In this document: positions 16,163 through 25,344 of the stretch, one piece after another
Position numbering within the stretch: position 1 is the stretch's first letter
Layout: each line of letters starts with the position of its first letter
Source: Enterobacteriaceae bacterium UBA5654
Lineage (GTDB): Bacteria > Pseudomonadota > Gammaproteobacteria > Enterobacterales > Enterobacteriaceae
Assembly (NCBI GenBank): GCA_002421005.1
Contig: DIJC01000013.1
Span: 222,323-286,322, forward strand
Length of the DNA stretch: 64,000 bases
Direction: 5' to 3'
Notes under the pieces: model-generated
What the model saw: the letters and a program-made list of their open reading frames with translations, nothing else
Databases searched by the model: none
Told to the model about the DNA's origin: nothing
Position numbers and translations under genes: made by a program

Positions 16163-16768
16163 TTAGTTCATAAACGCGGGCTGCTTATTTTCGTAAGTGG
16201 CAATGGCGTCGTCATGCTGCAACGTCAGACCAATACTGTCGAGGCCATTTAACATGCAGTGGCGGCGGAAAGCGTCAATGTTAAAACGGTAGGATTTATC
16301 ACCCGCTTTCACCATCTGCGCTTCCAAGTCGACCTCAAAGGTGATGCCCGGTCGGGATTGCACCAGCGTAAACAGTTCATCAACCTGCTCATCGCTGAGC
16401 GTGACCGGCAGTAACTGGTTATTAAAACTGTTGCCATAGAAGATGTCGGCGAAGCTCGGCGCGATCACCACTTTAAAGCCATAATCGGTCAGCGCCCACG
16501 GTGCATGCTCGCGTGAGGAACCGCAGCCAAAGTTTTCCCGCGCCAGCAGGATCGACGCGCCTTTGTACTGCGGAAAGTTCAGCACAAATTCCGGGTTTGG
16601 CTGCTGACCATTTTCATCCAGAAAACGCCAGTCGTTGAACAGATGCGCGCCAAAACCGGTGCGCGTTACCTTCTGCAAAAACTGCTTTGGAATGATGGCG
16701 TCGGTATCGACGTTAGCGGCATCCAGCGGAACCACCAGGCCAGTGTGTTGGGTAAATTTCTCTGCCAC
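16163..16768 (-). CDS. leuD: LeuD, isopropylmalate isomerase small subunit
   Basis: Small (swivel-domain) subunit, 201 residues, of the LeuCD isomerase that converts 2-isopropylmalate to 3-isopropylmalate in leucine synthesis. Visible are DAANVDTDAIIPKQFL and the substrate loop ENFGCGSSREHAPWAL. It is the last gene of leuLABCD, 10 bp after leuC, and is followed by the operon terminator. Confidence 0.97.
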   Translation of the reverse strand: MAEKFTQHTGLVVPLDAANVDTDAIIPKQFLQKVTRTGFGAHLFNDWRFLDENGQQPNPEFVLNFPQYKGASILLARENFGCGSSREHAPWALTDYGFKVVIAPSFADIFYGNSFNNQLLPVTLSDEQVDELFTLVQSRPGITFEVDLEAQMVKAGDKSYRFNIDAFRRHCMLNGLDSIGLTLQHDDAIATYENKQPAFMN

Positions 16769-16778
16769 GATGTGCTCC

Positions 16779-18179
16779 TTATTTTATGCTGCGAATGTCG
16801 GCAAAACGACCGGTGACGGCGGCGGCGGCGGCCATTGCCGGGCTAACCAGATGCGTGCGTCCGCCGCGCCCCTGGCGACCTTCAAAATTACGGTTGCTGG
16901 TGGAGGCGCAGCGCTCACCTGGATTCAGGCGGTCGTTGTTCATCGCCAGGCACATGGAGCAGCCCGGCAGACGCCATTCAAAACCGGCTTCGATAAAGAT
17001 TTTATCCAGACCTTCCGCTTCCGCCTGCGCTTTTACCGGGCCGGAGCCGGGCACGACCAGCGCCTGGACGCCAGGCGCGACTTTACGCCCTCTGGCAACC
17101 TCTGCCGCCGCACGCAGATCTTCAATACGTGAGTTGGTACAGGAGCCGATAAACACTTTGTCGATGGCGACGTCGGTCAGCGGAATACCCGGCTTCAGCC
17201 CCATATAGGCCAGCGCTTTTTCGGCGCTGGCACGCTCGACCGGATCGCTGAACGATGCGGGATCGGGGATGATCTCGTTAACGGAGATCACCTGACCCGG
17301 ATTGGTGCCCCAGGTGACCTGCGGGGCGATCTCTGCGGCCTGCAAAGTGACGACGCTGTCAAAATGTGCGCCCTCGTCGGTGTTCAGGGTTTTCCAGTAC
17401 GCAACCGCATCGTCAAAATCATTGCCCTTCGGCGCGTGCAGGCGGCCTTTCACATAGTTAAAGGTGGTTTCATCCGGCGCAACCAGGCCCGCTTTGGCAC
17501 CCATTTCAATCGCCATATTGCACAGGGTCATCCGGCCTTCCATGCTCAGCGCGCGGATCGCGTCGCCGCAGAATTCCACTACATGGCCCGTACCGCCCGC
17601 GCTGCCGGTTTTGCCGATAATCGCCAGCACGATATCTTTGGCGGTGATCCCCGCCGCCGCCGTGCCCTGGACTTCAATTTTCATGGTTTTGGCGCGGCCC
17701 TGTTTCAGAGTCTGCGTTGCCAGCACGTGCTCAACTTCCGAGGTGCCGATGCCGAACGCCAGCGCGCCAAACGCGCCGTGGGTCGCGGTATGGGAGTCGC
17801 CGCAGACGATGGTCATGCCCGGCAGGGTCACGCCCTGTTCTGGCCCCATCACGTGGACGATCCCCTGATACGGGTGATTCAGGTCGTACAGCTCGACGCC
17901 AAACTCATTGCAGTTTTTGATCAGCTCCTGCATCTGGATACGCGCCATCTCGCCGGAAGCGTTGATGTCTTTGGTCTGCGTTGAGACGTTATGATCCATG
18001 GTCGCGAAGGTTTTCCCCGGCTGGCGGACCGGCCGACCGTGGGCGCGCAGACCGTCAAATGCCTGCGGAGAAGTCACTTCGTGTACCAGATGACGGTCGA
18101 TGTACAGCAACGGGGTCTCATTCGGCGCTTCATAAACAACGTGCGCATCAAACAATTTTTCATACAGCGTCTTAGCCAT
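16779..18179 (-). CDS. leuC: LeuC, isopropylmalate isomerase large subunit
   Basis: Large, iron-sulphur subunit (466 residues) of isopropylmalate isomerase, of the aconitase family. The 4Fe-4S cysteines lie in GSCTNSR and in GCSMCLAMN; CGDSHTATHGAFG is also conserved. The start MAKTLYEKLF follows E. coli; two codons upstream is another ATG that would overlap the leuB stop. It has a 2-bp gap to leuB. Confidence 0.97.
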   Translation of the reverse strand: MAKTLYEKLFDAHVVYEAPNETPLLYIDRHLVHEVTSPQAFDGLRAHGRPVRQPGKTFATMDHNVSTQTKDINASGEMARIQMQELIKNCNEFGVELYDLNHPYQGIVHVMGPEQGVTLPGMTIVCGDSHTATHGAFGALAFGIGTSEVEHVLATQTLKQGRAKTMKIEVQGTAAAGITAKDIVLAIIGKTGSAGGTGHVVEFCGDAIRALSMEGRMTLCNMAIEMGAKAGLVAPDETTFNYVKGRLHAPKGNDFDDAVAYWKTLNTDEGAHFDSVVTLQAAEIAPQVTWGTNPGQVISVNEIIPDPASFSDPVERASAEKALAYMGLKPGIPLTDVAIDKVFIGSCTNSRIEDLRAAAEVARGRKVAPGVQALVVPGSGPVKAQAEAEGLDKIFIEAGFEWRLPGCSMCLAMNNDRLNPGERCASTSNRNFEGRQGRGGRTHLVSPAMAAAAAVTGRFADIRSIK

Positions 18180-18181
18180 GA

Positions 18182-19273
18182 TCATACCCCTTCGGCAACA
18201 TAGCGGGCGATGATGTCGCCCATTTCATCGGTACTGACCGCCGCCGCACCACGGGCTAAATCCCCGGTGCGGACGCCTTCTTCTAATGCGCGGTTAATGG
18301 CGCTTTCAATGGCGGTTGCCGCGTCGCCTGCGTTCAGGCTGTAGCGCAGCAACAGCGCCAGCGACAGGATCTGCGCGATGGGGTTGGCGATGTTTTTCCC
18401 GGCGATATCCGGCGCGGAGCCACCAGCCGGTTCGTACAGGCCAAAACCTTGTTCATTCAGACTGGCGGAGGGCAGCATCCCCATCGAGCCGGTGATCATG
18501 GCGCATTCGTCAGACAAAATGTCGCCAAACAGGTTGGAGCACAGCAGCACGTCGAACTGAGAAGGATCTTTAATCAGCTGCATGGTGGCGTTGTCGATGT
18601 ACATATGCGCCAGCTCAACGTCAGGGTAATCCCCGGCAATTTCGCTGACGATTTCGCGCCACAGAATAGACGATTGCAGGACGTTTGCTTTATCAATGGA
18701 CGTCACTTTACGGCGACGCTGGCGGGCGGATTCAAAGGCGATCCGCGCGATGCGCTCGATCTCAAAGCGGTGATAAACCTCAGTATCAAACGCTTTCTCA
18801 TGCTGGCCTGTGCCTTCGCGGCCTTTTGGCTGACCGAAGTAGATGCCGCCGGTCAGTTCACGCACGCACAGGATGTCGAAGCCGTTGGCGGCAATGTCAG
18901 CACGCAGCGGGCAGAACGCTTCCAGCCCCTGGTACAGTTTAGCCGGGCGCAGGTTGCTGAATAATTTGAAGTGTTTACGCAGCGGCAACAGCGCGCCGCG
19001 TTCCGGCTGCTGATCCGGCGGTAATTTTTCCCATTTCGGGCCGCCAACCGAGCCAAACAAAATAGCGTCGGCCTGCTCGCAGCCTGCTACGGTTGCCTGC
19101 GGCAGCGGGTTGCCGTGACGATCGATGGCAATTCCACCCACGTCGTAATGGCTGGTGGAGATGGTCAGGTTGAAGCGCTGACGCACGGCGTCCAGCACTT
19201 TCAGGGCTTGCGTCATTACTTCCGGGCCGATGCCATCACCCGGCAACACGGCAATATGGTAATTCTTCGACAT
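18182..19273 (-). CDS. leuB: LeuB, 3-isopropylmalate dehydrogenase
   Basis: NAD-dependent oxidative decarboxylase (363 residues) making the precursor of 2-ketoisocaproate. Conserved features are the N-terminal GDGIGPEV, the catalytic tyrosine region ELTGGIYFG, and the NAD site near GSAPDIAGK. Its start codon shares one base with the leuA stop (TAATG), which indicates coupling. Confidence 0.97.
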   Translation of the reverse strand: MSKNYHIAVLPGDGIGPEVMTQALKVLDAVRQRFNLTISTSHYDVGGIAIDRHGNPLPQATVAGCEQADAILFGSVGGPKWEKLPPDQQPERGALLPLRKHFKLFSNLRPAKLYQGLEAFCPLRADIAANGFDILCVRELTGGIYFGQPKGREGTGQHEKAFDTEVYHRFEIERIARIAFESARQRRRKVTSIDKANVLQSSILWREIVSEIAGDYPDVELAHMYIDNATMQLIKDPSQFDVLLCSNLFGDILSDECAMITGSMGMLPSASLNEQGFGLYEPAGGSAPDIAGKNIANPIAQILSLALLLRYSLNAGDAATAIESAINRALEEGVRTGDLARGAAAVSTDEMGDIIARYVAEGV

Positions 19274-20844
19274 TACACGGTTTCCTTGTTGTGTTCTTTA
19301 TTATGAGCTTTACGTTGTAATTCTTTTTCGACTTCGGCGGCGCGCCAGATATTGTTCAGCACGTGGACCATGGCTTTTGCCGATGATTCGATGATATCGG
19401 TTGTCAGACCCACGCCGTGGAAGCGGCGACCATTGTAGTTGACCACGATATCCACCTGGCCCAGCGCATCTTTACCGTGGCCTTTCGCGGTCAGGCCATA
19501 TTTCACCAGTTCAATGTCGTAATCGGTGATGCGGTTGATCGCCTGATACACGGCGTCCACCGGACCGTTGCCGTTGGCGGCTTCGGCTTTCACTTCGTCA
19601 CCGCAGGCCAGCTTCACGGAGGCGGTGGCAATATCATTCGAACCGGACTGCACGGTGAAGTAGTCCAGGCGGAAATGCTCCGGTTCTTCCTGCTGCTTAT
19701 TGATAAAGGCCAGCGCTTCCAGATCGTAATCAAAGACCTGGCCTTTTTTGTCTGCCAGTTTCAGGAAGGCGTCGTACAGGTTGTCCAGATTGTAATCGGT
19801 CTCTTTGTAACCCATCTCGTCCATGCGGTGTTTTACCGCCGCCCGGCCAGAGCGGGAAGTCAGATTCAGTTGAACCTGATTCAGGCCGATAGATTCCGGG
19901 GTCATAATTTCGTAGTTGGAGCGGTTTTTCAGCACGCCGTCCTGATGGATGCCGGAAGAGTGAGCGAATGCGCCGGTGCCGACAATCGCTTTGTTCGCCG
20001 GGATCGGCATGTTGCAAATCTGGCTGACCATCTGGCTGGTGCGCCAGATCTCCTGATGATTAATCTGCGTGTGGACGTTCAGAATGTCATGGCGCACTTT
20101 GATCGCCATGATCACTTCTTCCAGCGAGCAGTTACCGGCGCGTTCGCCGATGCCGTTCATTGCGCCTTCAACCTGACGTGCGCCCGCATGGACCGCCGCC
20201 AGCGCGTTGCCGACGCCCAGGCCCAGATCGTCATGGGTATGTACAGAGATAATCGCTTTATCAATATTGGGGACGCGCTCGTACAGCCCCTGAATGATGC
20301 CGCCAAATTCAAATGGCATGGTGTAGCCGACGGTATCCGGGATGTTAATCGTTTTCGCACCCGCATTGATGGCGGCTTCCACCACCCTGGCCAGATCGGC
20401 AATCGGAGTGCGCCCGGCATCTTCGCAGGAGAATTCCACATCATCGGTATAGTTGCGTGCGCGTTTGACCATGTACACCGCCCGCTCAATCACTTCGTCC
20501 AGGGTGCTGCGCAGCTTGGTGGCGATATGCATCGGGGAGGTCGCAATAAAAGTATGAATGCGGAACGCGTCAGCCACCTTCAGTGATTCAGCGGCAACAT
20601 CGATATCTTTCTCGACACAGCGGGCCAGGGCGCAGACGCGGCTGTTTTTAACCTGGCGCGCAATAGTCTGGACAGATTCGAAATCCCCCGGAGAAGAGAC
20701 CGGGAAACCCACCTCCATCACGTCAACGCCCATACGCTCAAGCGCCAGCGCAATCTGCAATTTCTCTTTCACACTCAGACTTGCCTGTAACGCCTGTTCA
20801 CCGTCGCGTAAGGTGGTATCGAAAATAATGACTTGCTGGCTCAT
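19273..20844 (-). CDS. leuA: LeuA, 2-isopropylmalate synthase
   Basis: First committed enzyme of leucine synthesis; condenses acetyl-CoA with 2-ketoisovalerate. It has 523 residues. The TIM-barrel catalytic domain carries FDTTLRDGEQ and the metal-binding HTHDDLGLGVGN; the C-terminal regulatory domain (about 400-523) binds leucine for feedback inhibition. The leader leuL and attenuator lie upstream. Confidence 0.97.
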   Translation of the reverse strand: MSQQVIIFDTTLRDGEQALQASLSVKEKLQIALALERMGVDVMEVGFPVSSPGDFESVQTIARQVKNSRVCALARCVEKDIDVAAESLKVADAFRIHTFIATSPMHIATKLRSTLDEVIERAVYMVKRARNYTDDVEFSCEDAGRTPIADLARVVEAAINAGAKTINIPDTVGYTMPFEFGGIIQGLYERVPNIDKAIISVHTHDDLGLGVGNALAAVHAGARQVEGAMNGIGERAGNCSLEEVIMAIKVRHDILNVHTQINHQEIWRTSQMVSQICNMPIPANKAIVGTGAFAHSSGIHQDGVLKNRSNYEIMTPESIGLNQVQLNLTSRSGRAAVKHRMDEMGYKETDYNLDNLYDAFLKLADKKGQVFDYDLEALAFINKQQEEPEHFRLDYFTVQSGSNDIATASVKLACGDEVKAEAANGNGPVDAVYQAINRITDYDIELVKYGLTAKGHGKDALGQVDIVVNYNGRRFHGVGLTTDIIESSAKAMVHVLNNIWRAAEVEKELQRKAHNKEHNKETV

Positions 20845-20887
20845 GGTTTAGGTCCTTTTTGTCTGTCCGGGGCGCTGTGCAACGAGC

Positions 20888-20920
20888 ATAAAAAAACCCG
20901 CGCAGTAGCGCGGGTTTTTT
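20888..20920 (-). terminator. leu operon attenuator
   Basis: On the minus strand CCCGCGC-TACT-GCGCGGG is followed by a T run, between leuL and leuA. Charged leucyl-tRNA lets the ribosome finish leuL, and this hairpin then stops transcription. Confidence 0.92.
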
Positions 20921-20934
20921 CTTACTGAAGAGGC

Positions 20935-21030
20935 TTAACGTTGTCCGTCGCCCGCCAGTCTACCGCGCAATGAGGATGCGTTTAGTAGTAGTAGACCGAG
21001 GCGACGAGTGGAACGAATCATGTAAGCCAT
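20935..21030 (-). CDS. leuL: LeuL, leu operon leader peptide
   Basis: A 31-codon leader, MAYMIRSTRRLG, then four consecutive leucines, then NASSLRGR. All four leucines use CTA, a rare codon, which makes ribosome stalling sensitive to scarce leucyl-tRNA. The core LLLLNASSLRGR is identical to E. coli; the part before it is about three residues longer. A second in-frame ATG (MIRSTRR) could also start it. Confidence 0.88.
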   Translation of the reverse strand: MAYMIRSTRRLGLLLLNASSLRGRLAGDGQR

Positions 21031-21624
21031 ACTCCAGATGAATAAGATATGCCTTTAGTGGTACTGGATAGCGCGATCGATGTCAACCCCTTGCCTGACA
21101 AAACGCCGCTAATCGGTGTTTTATCCAGAACGAACTTTAGCTAATTGTGCTGAAAAAGCGCCGTTTTAATGGAGGAATATATTAGTGAGCGCGGATGATT
21201 TAATCACGGGATTAACATCAATAACATTTTTTTCAAAATTTTATTTTTAGAAATATTTATAATGTATTGATTTTTATCCTGTTTGCTAATGAGGATATGG
21301 GTTTTTAACGTAAATATATATTATTTGATCATTCAGTGTAAAATATTTGTGTTTAAAGAGGTGAGGGTTAAGTTTTACTTAAATCGTTATTAACCAGATG
21401 GCTGATTGTTTATTGATGGTGTTTATGATTAAACTTGATCTATAAGGTCATGGTTATGGTTCTGGCGTTTTTTTGTCTCATTCAGTTTGGGCTTCATCTC
21501 CATTTTTAATCTTCCAAACCTTTATATATTCCTAAAATGTAAACTTTCCCTTTTGCTCATTCTATATGCATGGTAAATCATATTAATAGTATTTATCGCT
21601 GCGTAATGGCAAAGGGAACTTAGT
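21031..21624. promoter_or_regulatory. A+T-rich leuL-leuO divergent intergenic region
   Basis: 594 bases without a gene between the divergent leuL and leuO. The left part contains the leu promoter; most of the rest is strongly A+T-rich (21190-21620). In E. coli and Salmonella this gap is bound by H-NS and LeuO and carries the leuO promoter. No precise promoter is called here. Confidence 0.7.
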
Positions 21625-22587
21625 GTGACAGTGGAGTTAAATATGCAGGCTGAAAAAACAGAACACCCCCAAAGTCGCGAAGAAATTAAGCCTCAGCTTC
21701 GGATGGTGGATTTAAATCTTCTAACGGTATTTGACGCGGTCATGCAGGAGCAAAATATCACCCGTGCTGCTCACGCGTTAGGTATGTCTCAACCTGCCGT
21801 CAGTAATGCGGTAGCACGCCTTAAAGTGATGTTTAATGATGAACTTTTTGTGCGCTATGGTCGTGGTATTCAACCAACGGCAAGAGCTTTCCAGCTTTTT
21901 GGCTCCGTGCGTCAGGCGCTGCAACTGGTTCAAAATGAACTGCCGGGGTCTGGATTCGAACCAGTGAGCAGCGAACGTATTTTTAACCTGTGCGTTTGCA
22001 GCCCGCTGGATAATTACCTGACCTCCATTATCTATAACAAAGTGGAAGAAATCGCACCGAATATCCACCTGGTTTTCAAATCGTCGCTCAATCAAAATAC
22101 AGAACATCAGCTGCGTTATCAGGAAACAGAATTTGTTATCGGCTATGAAGATTTTCGTCGCCCGGAGTTTTCGTGCGTGCCGTTGTTTAAAGATGAAATG
22201 GTGCTGGTTGCCAGCAGAAAACATCCACGTTTAAAAGGCCCACTGCGCGAAAGCGATGTGTATAACGAAGAACATGCCGTTGTTGCGCTTGACCGTTTTG
22301 CCTCTTTCAGCGCCCCGTGGTACGACACGCCAGACAAACAATCCTGCATTGCTTATCAGGGCATGGCATTAATCAGCGTACTGAACGTGATTTCTAAAAC
22401 CGATCTGGTGTGTATCGCCCCGCGCTGGCTGGCGGAAGAGTTTTCCGGCAAGCTGGAAATCCAGATCCTGCCGTTACCGCTGAAGCTGAATAGCCGGACC
22501 TGCTATCTGTCATGGCATGAGGCCGCAGGCCGCGATAAAGGCCATCAATGGATGGAAGAACTGCTGGTTTCAGTTTGCCGCCGCTAA
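21625..22587 (+). CDS. leuO: LeuO, LysR-family regulator
   Basis: A 320-residue LysR-type regulator, an antagonist of H-NS silencing at many loci. The DNA-binding helix-turn-helix is visible (MVDLNLLTVFDAVMQEQNIT and RAAHALGMSQPAVSNAVARL), with a C-terminal effector domain. The start here is GTG 21625 with AAGGGA ahead; ATG 21643 (MQAEKTEHP) with GTGGAG is a second candidate, and E. coli LeuO has the same ambiguity. A terminator follows. Confidence 0.96.
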   Translation: MTVELNMQAEKTEHPQSREEIKPQLRMVDLNLLTVFDAVMQEQNITRAAHALGMSQPAVSNAVARLKVMFNDELFVRYGRGIQPTARAFQLFGSVRQALQLVQNELPGSGFEPVSSERIFNLCVCSPLDNYLTSIIYNKVEEIAPNIHLVFKSSLNQNTEHQLRYQETEFVIGYEDFRRPEFSCVPLFKDEMVLVASRKHPRLKGPLRESDVYNEEHAVVALDRFASFSAPWYDTPDKQSCIAYQGMALISVLNVISKTDLVCIAPRWLAEEFSGKLEIQILPLPLKLNSRTCYLSWHEAAGRDKGHQWMEELLVSVCRR

Positions 22588-22601
22588 TATCTCCCGCCAA
22601 T

Positions 22602-22636
22602 AAACCGGATGCCAGACGTCCGGTTTATTCTTTTTA
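22602..22636 (+). terminator. leuO terminator
   Basis: TAAACCGGA and TCCGGTTTA are perfect arms around TGCCAGACG, followed by a T-rich stretch. Confidence 0.85.
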
Positions 22637-22953
22637 TTTCCTCATTTAAAGTATCTTATTCTGTTATGTCGGGTGGGCGCTGCTCACGCGGCAGCAAAAA
22701 ATGGATGATTTCCTGTGTTTTATCCTCATCGCCGAGTATTGAACATCATTTTTTATCATCACTCGAACTTTCCGCTAATTTCCCTCCGTTTGCTGTTATT
22801 TCCTCTTCTGATTTGCCCTTGTACCTTCTGTTAATCGATTGCCTGCCTTATACCGAGCGGTTATGTTAGAGACGTGCAAGGAATAATCCCGTAAAAATCA
22901 GCGGCGGAAAATGAGTTCTGCCCTAATTAAAAACAGAAGCCTGGAGGCAAACC
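22637..22953 (+). promoter_or_regulatory. ilvIH upstream region
   Basis: About 317 bases ahead of ilvI without a supported gene. In E. coli the corresponding A+T-rich region binds Lrp, which activates ilvIH and is antagonised by leucine. I did not resolve individual Lrp sites. The ilvI ribosome site CTGGAGG lies at its end. Confidence 0.5.
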
Positions 22954-24678
22954 ATGGAGATGTTGTCAGGAGCCGAGATGGTCGTCCGGTCGCTTATCGA
23001 CCAGGGCGTAAAGCAGGTTTTCGGCTATCCCGGAGGCGCAGTCCTCGATATTTATGATGCGCTACATACCGTTGGCGGCATCGATCATGTGCTGGTCCGC
23101 CACGAGCAGGCCGCCGTGCATATGGCCGACGGGCTGGCGCGCGCCACGGGGGAAGTGGGTGTCGTGCTGGTGACATCCGGCCCCGGCGCGACCAATGCAA
23201 TAACCGGTATCGCCACGGCCTATATGGATTCGATACCGCTGGTGATCCTCTCCGGACAGGTAGCCTCATCGCTGATTGGCTACGATGCTTTCCAGGAGTG
23301 CGATATGGTGGGGATCTCCCGCCCGGTGGTAAAACACAGCTTTCTGGTCAAGCAGACGGAAGATATTCCTGGGGTGCTGAAAAAAGCCTTCTGGCTGGCG
23401 GCAAGCGGTCGCCCTGGTCCGGTGGTGGTCGATCTGCCGAAAGACATTCTTAACATCGCGAATAAATTACCCTACGTCTGGCCGGAGTCGGTCAGTATGC
23501 GATCCTATAATCCCACCACGTCCGGGCATAAAGGCCAGATCAAGCGCGCGCTGCAAACGCTGGTCGCCGCGAAAAAACCGGTGGTGTACGTCGGTGGTGG
23601 GGCAATCAACGCAGAGTGTCACGATCAATTACGCGCACTGGCCGAAACGCTAAATCTGCCGGTCGTTTCCTCTCTTATGGGACTTGGCGCATTTCCCGCC
23701 ACCCACCGGCAGGCGCTGGGTATGCTGGGGATGCACGGCACTTACGAAGCCAATATGACGATGCATCATTCCGATGTGATTTTTGCCGTTGGCGTGCGCT
23801 TTGACGATCGCACTACCAATAATCTGGCGAAATATTGCCCGAATGCCACGGTGCTGCATATTGATATCGATCCTACTTCAATTTCAAAAACCGTGAATGC
23901 TGACGTGCCCATTGTCGGCGATGCCCGCCGCGTGCTGGAGCAGATGCTGGAGCTGTTGGAGCCAGAGCGTGCCGCCCAGCCGCTGGATGAGATCCGCGAC
24001 TGGTGGCTGCAAATCGACCAGTGGCGCGCTCGTCAGTGCCTGAAGTACGACACGCAAAGCGAAAGCATCAAGCCACAGGCGGTGATTGAGGCGATTTGGC
24101 GTCTGACGAAGGGCGAGGCCTATGTGACTTCCGACGTCGGTCAGCACCAGATGTTTGCCGCGCTGTATTATCCTTTCGACAAGCCGCGCCGCTGGATCAA
24201 CTCCGGTGGTCTGGGGACGATGGGCTTTGGCCTTCCTGCCGCGCTGGGCGTGAAAATGGCGCTGCCGGAAGAAACCGTAGTCTGCGTAACCGGTGACGGC
24301 AGCATCCAGATGAACATTCAGGAGTTGTCCACAGCATTACAATATGATTTGCCGGTGCTGGTGCTCAATCTCAACAACCGCTATCTCGGTATGGTGAAGC
24401 AGTGGCAGGATATGATCTACTCCGGCCGCCATTCCCACTCTTATATGCAGTCGCTGCCGGATTTCGTGCGGCTGGCGGAAGCCTATGGTCATGTCGGTAT
24501 TCAAATCACCCATCCGCAGGATCTTGACGCGAAGCTGAGTGAAGCGCTGGAGCAGGTCCGCAATCAACGGTTGGTCTTTGTCGATGTCACCGTTGACGGG
24601 AGCGAGCACGTCTACCCGATGCAGATCCGGGGCGGTGCAATGGATGAAATGTGGCTGAGCAAAACGGAGAGGACCTGA
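22954..24678 (+). CDS. ilvI: IlvI, acetolactate synthase III catalytic subunit
   Basis: ThDP- and FAD-dependent large subunit (574 residues) making acetolactate or acetohydroxybutyrate for valine, leucine and isoleucine. The catalytic glutamate sits in VRHEQAAVHMADG. The ThDP motif is GDGSIQMNIQELSTA through NNRYLGM. It is intact along its length, with no frameshift. The ilvH start follows 2 bp after its stop. Confidence 0.97.
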   Translation: MEMLSGAEMVVRSLIDQGVKQVFGYPGGAVLDIYDALHTVGGIDHVLVRHEQAAVHMADGLARATGEVGVVLVTSGPGATNAITGIATAYMDSIPLVILSGQVASSLIGYDAFQECDMVGISRPVVKHSFLVKQTEDIPGVLKKAFWLAASGRPGPVVVDLPKDILNIANKLPYVWPESVSMRSYNPTTSGHKGQIKRALQTLVAAKKPVVYVGGGAINAECHDQLRALAETLNLPVVSSLMGLGAFPATHRQALGMLGMHGTYEANMTMHHSDVIFAVGVRFDDRTTNNLAKYCPNATVLHIDIDPTSISKTVNADVPIVGDARRVLEQMLELLEPERAAQPLDEIRDWWLQIDQWRARQCLKYDTQSESIKPQAVIEAIWRLTKGEAYVTSDVGQHQMFAALYYPFDKPRRWINSGGLGTMGFGLPAALGVKMALPEETVVCVTGDGSIQMNIQELSTALQYDLPVLVLNLNNRYLGMVKQWQDMIYSGRHSHSYMQSLPDFVRLAEAYGHVGIQITHPQDLDAKLSEALEQVRNQRLVFVDVTVDGSEHVYPMQIRGGAMDEMWLSKTERT

Positions 24679-24680
24679 TT

Positions 24681-25172
24681 ATGCGCCGGATATTATCGGT
24701 TTTACTGGAAAATGAGTCTGGCGCACTGTCGCGCGTGATCGGCCTTTTTTCGCAGCGTGGCTATAACATTGAAAGCTTAACGGTCGCGCCTACCGACGAT
24801 CCCACACTTTCGCGGATGACGATCCAGACCGTCGGGGATGAAAAAGCCATCGAGCAGATCGAAAAGCAGCTCCATAAGCTGGTGGATGTACTGCGCGTGA
24901 ACGAGCTGGGGCAGGGGCCACACGTTGAGCGGGAAATTATGCTGGTAAAGGTACAGGCCAGCGGTTACGGGCGTGAAGAGGTCAAACGCAACACGGAGAT
25001 CTTCCGTGGGCAAATTATTGACGTTACCCCATCGATGTATACCGTTCAGCTAGCCGGAACCAGCGATAAACTGGATGCGTTTCTCGCCACTTTGCGCGAC
25101 GTGGCCCGCATTGTAGAAGTGGCGCGCTCAGGAATTGTTGGACTGTCGCGCGGCGATAAAATCATGCGTTAA
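24681..25172 (+). CDS. ilvH: IlvH, acetolactate synthase III regulatory subunit
   Basis: Small subunit (163 residues) with an N-terminal ACT domain (MRRILSVLLENESGALSRVIGLFSQRGYNI) that binds valine, and a C-terminal activating domain. The start is set at MRRIL, with GGAGAGGA ahead of it; the frame is open 10 codons upstream inside ilvI. Confidence 0.97.
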   Translation: MRRILSVLLENESGALSRVIGLFSQRGYNIESLTVAPTDDPTLSRMTIQTVGDEKAIEQIEKQLHKLVDVLRVNELGQGPHVEREIMLVKVQASGYGREEVKRNTEIFRGQIIDVTPSMYTVQLAGTSDKLDAFLATLRDVARIVEVARSGIVGLSRGDKIMR

Positions 25173-25195
25173 TCGTTAAAACCGCCTGATATAAC

Positions 25196-25226
25196 GCCCG
25201 ACCGCGCGCTGGTCGGGCTTTTTTTT
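25196..25226 (+). terminator. ilvIH terminator
   Basis: GCCCGACC and GGTCGGGC arms around GCGCGCT, followed by a T8 run. Confidence 0.93.
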
Positions 25227-25344
25227 ACGAAAACCGGGATGAGCGCAAAGAAAAGCGGTTGCCCCTGTGATTATTCTGCGCTTAGATGTTAAGGATTTTA
25301 ACCTTAAAAAGGTTATGGAGTATCTTTTTTCTTAAGGGGCAATT

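Noticed and set aside
19417..20586. 389-codon frame antisense to leuA
   Set aside because: It lies wholly opposite a conserved gene; long antisense frames are common in G+C-rich coding DNA. The same holds for the long frames opposite mraY and ftsZ.
22609..22869. 86-codon frame upstream of ilvI
   Set aside because: It overlaps the leuO terminator and the ilvIH control region and has no family features.
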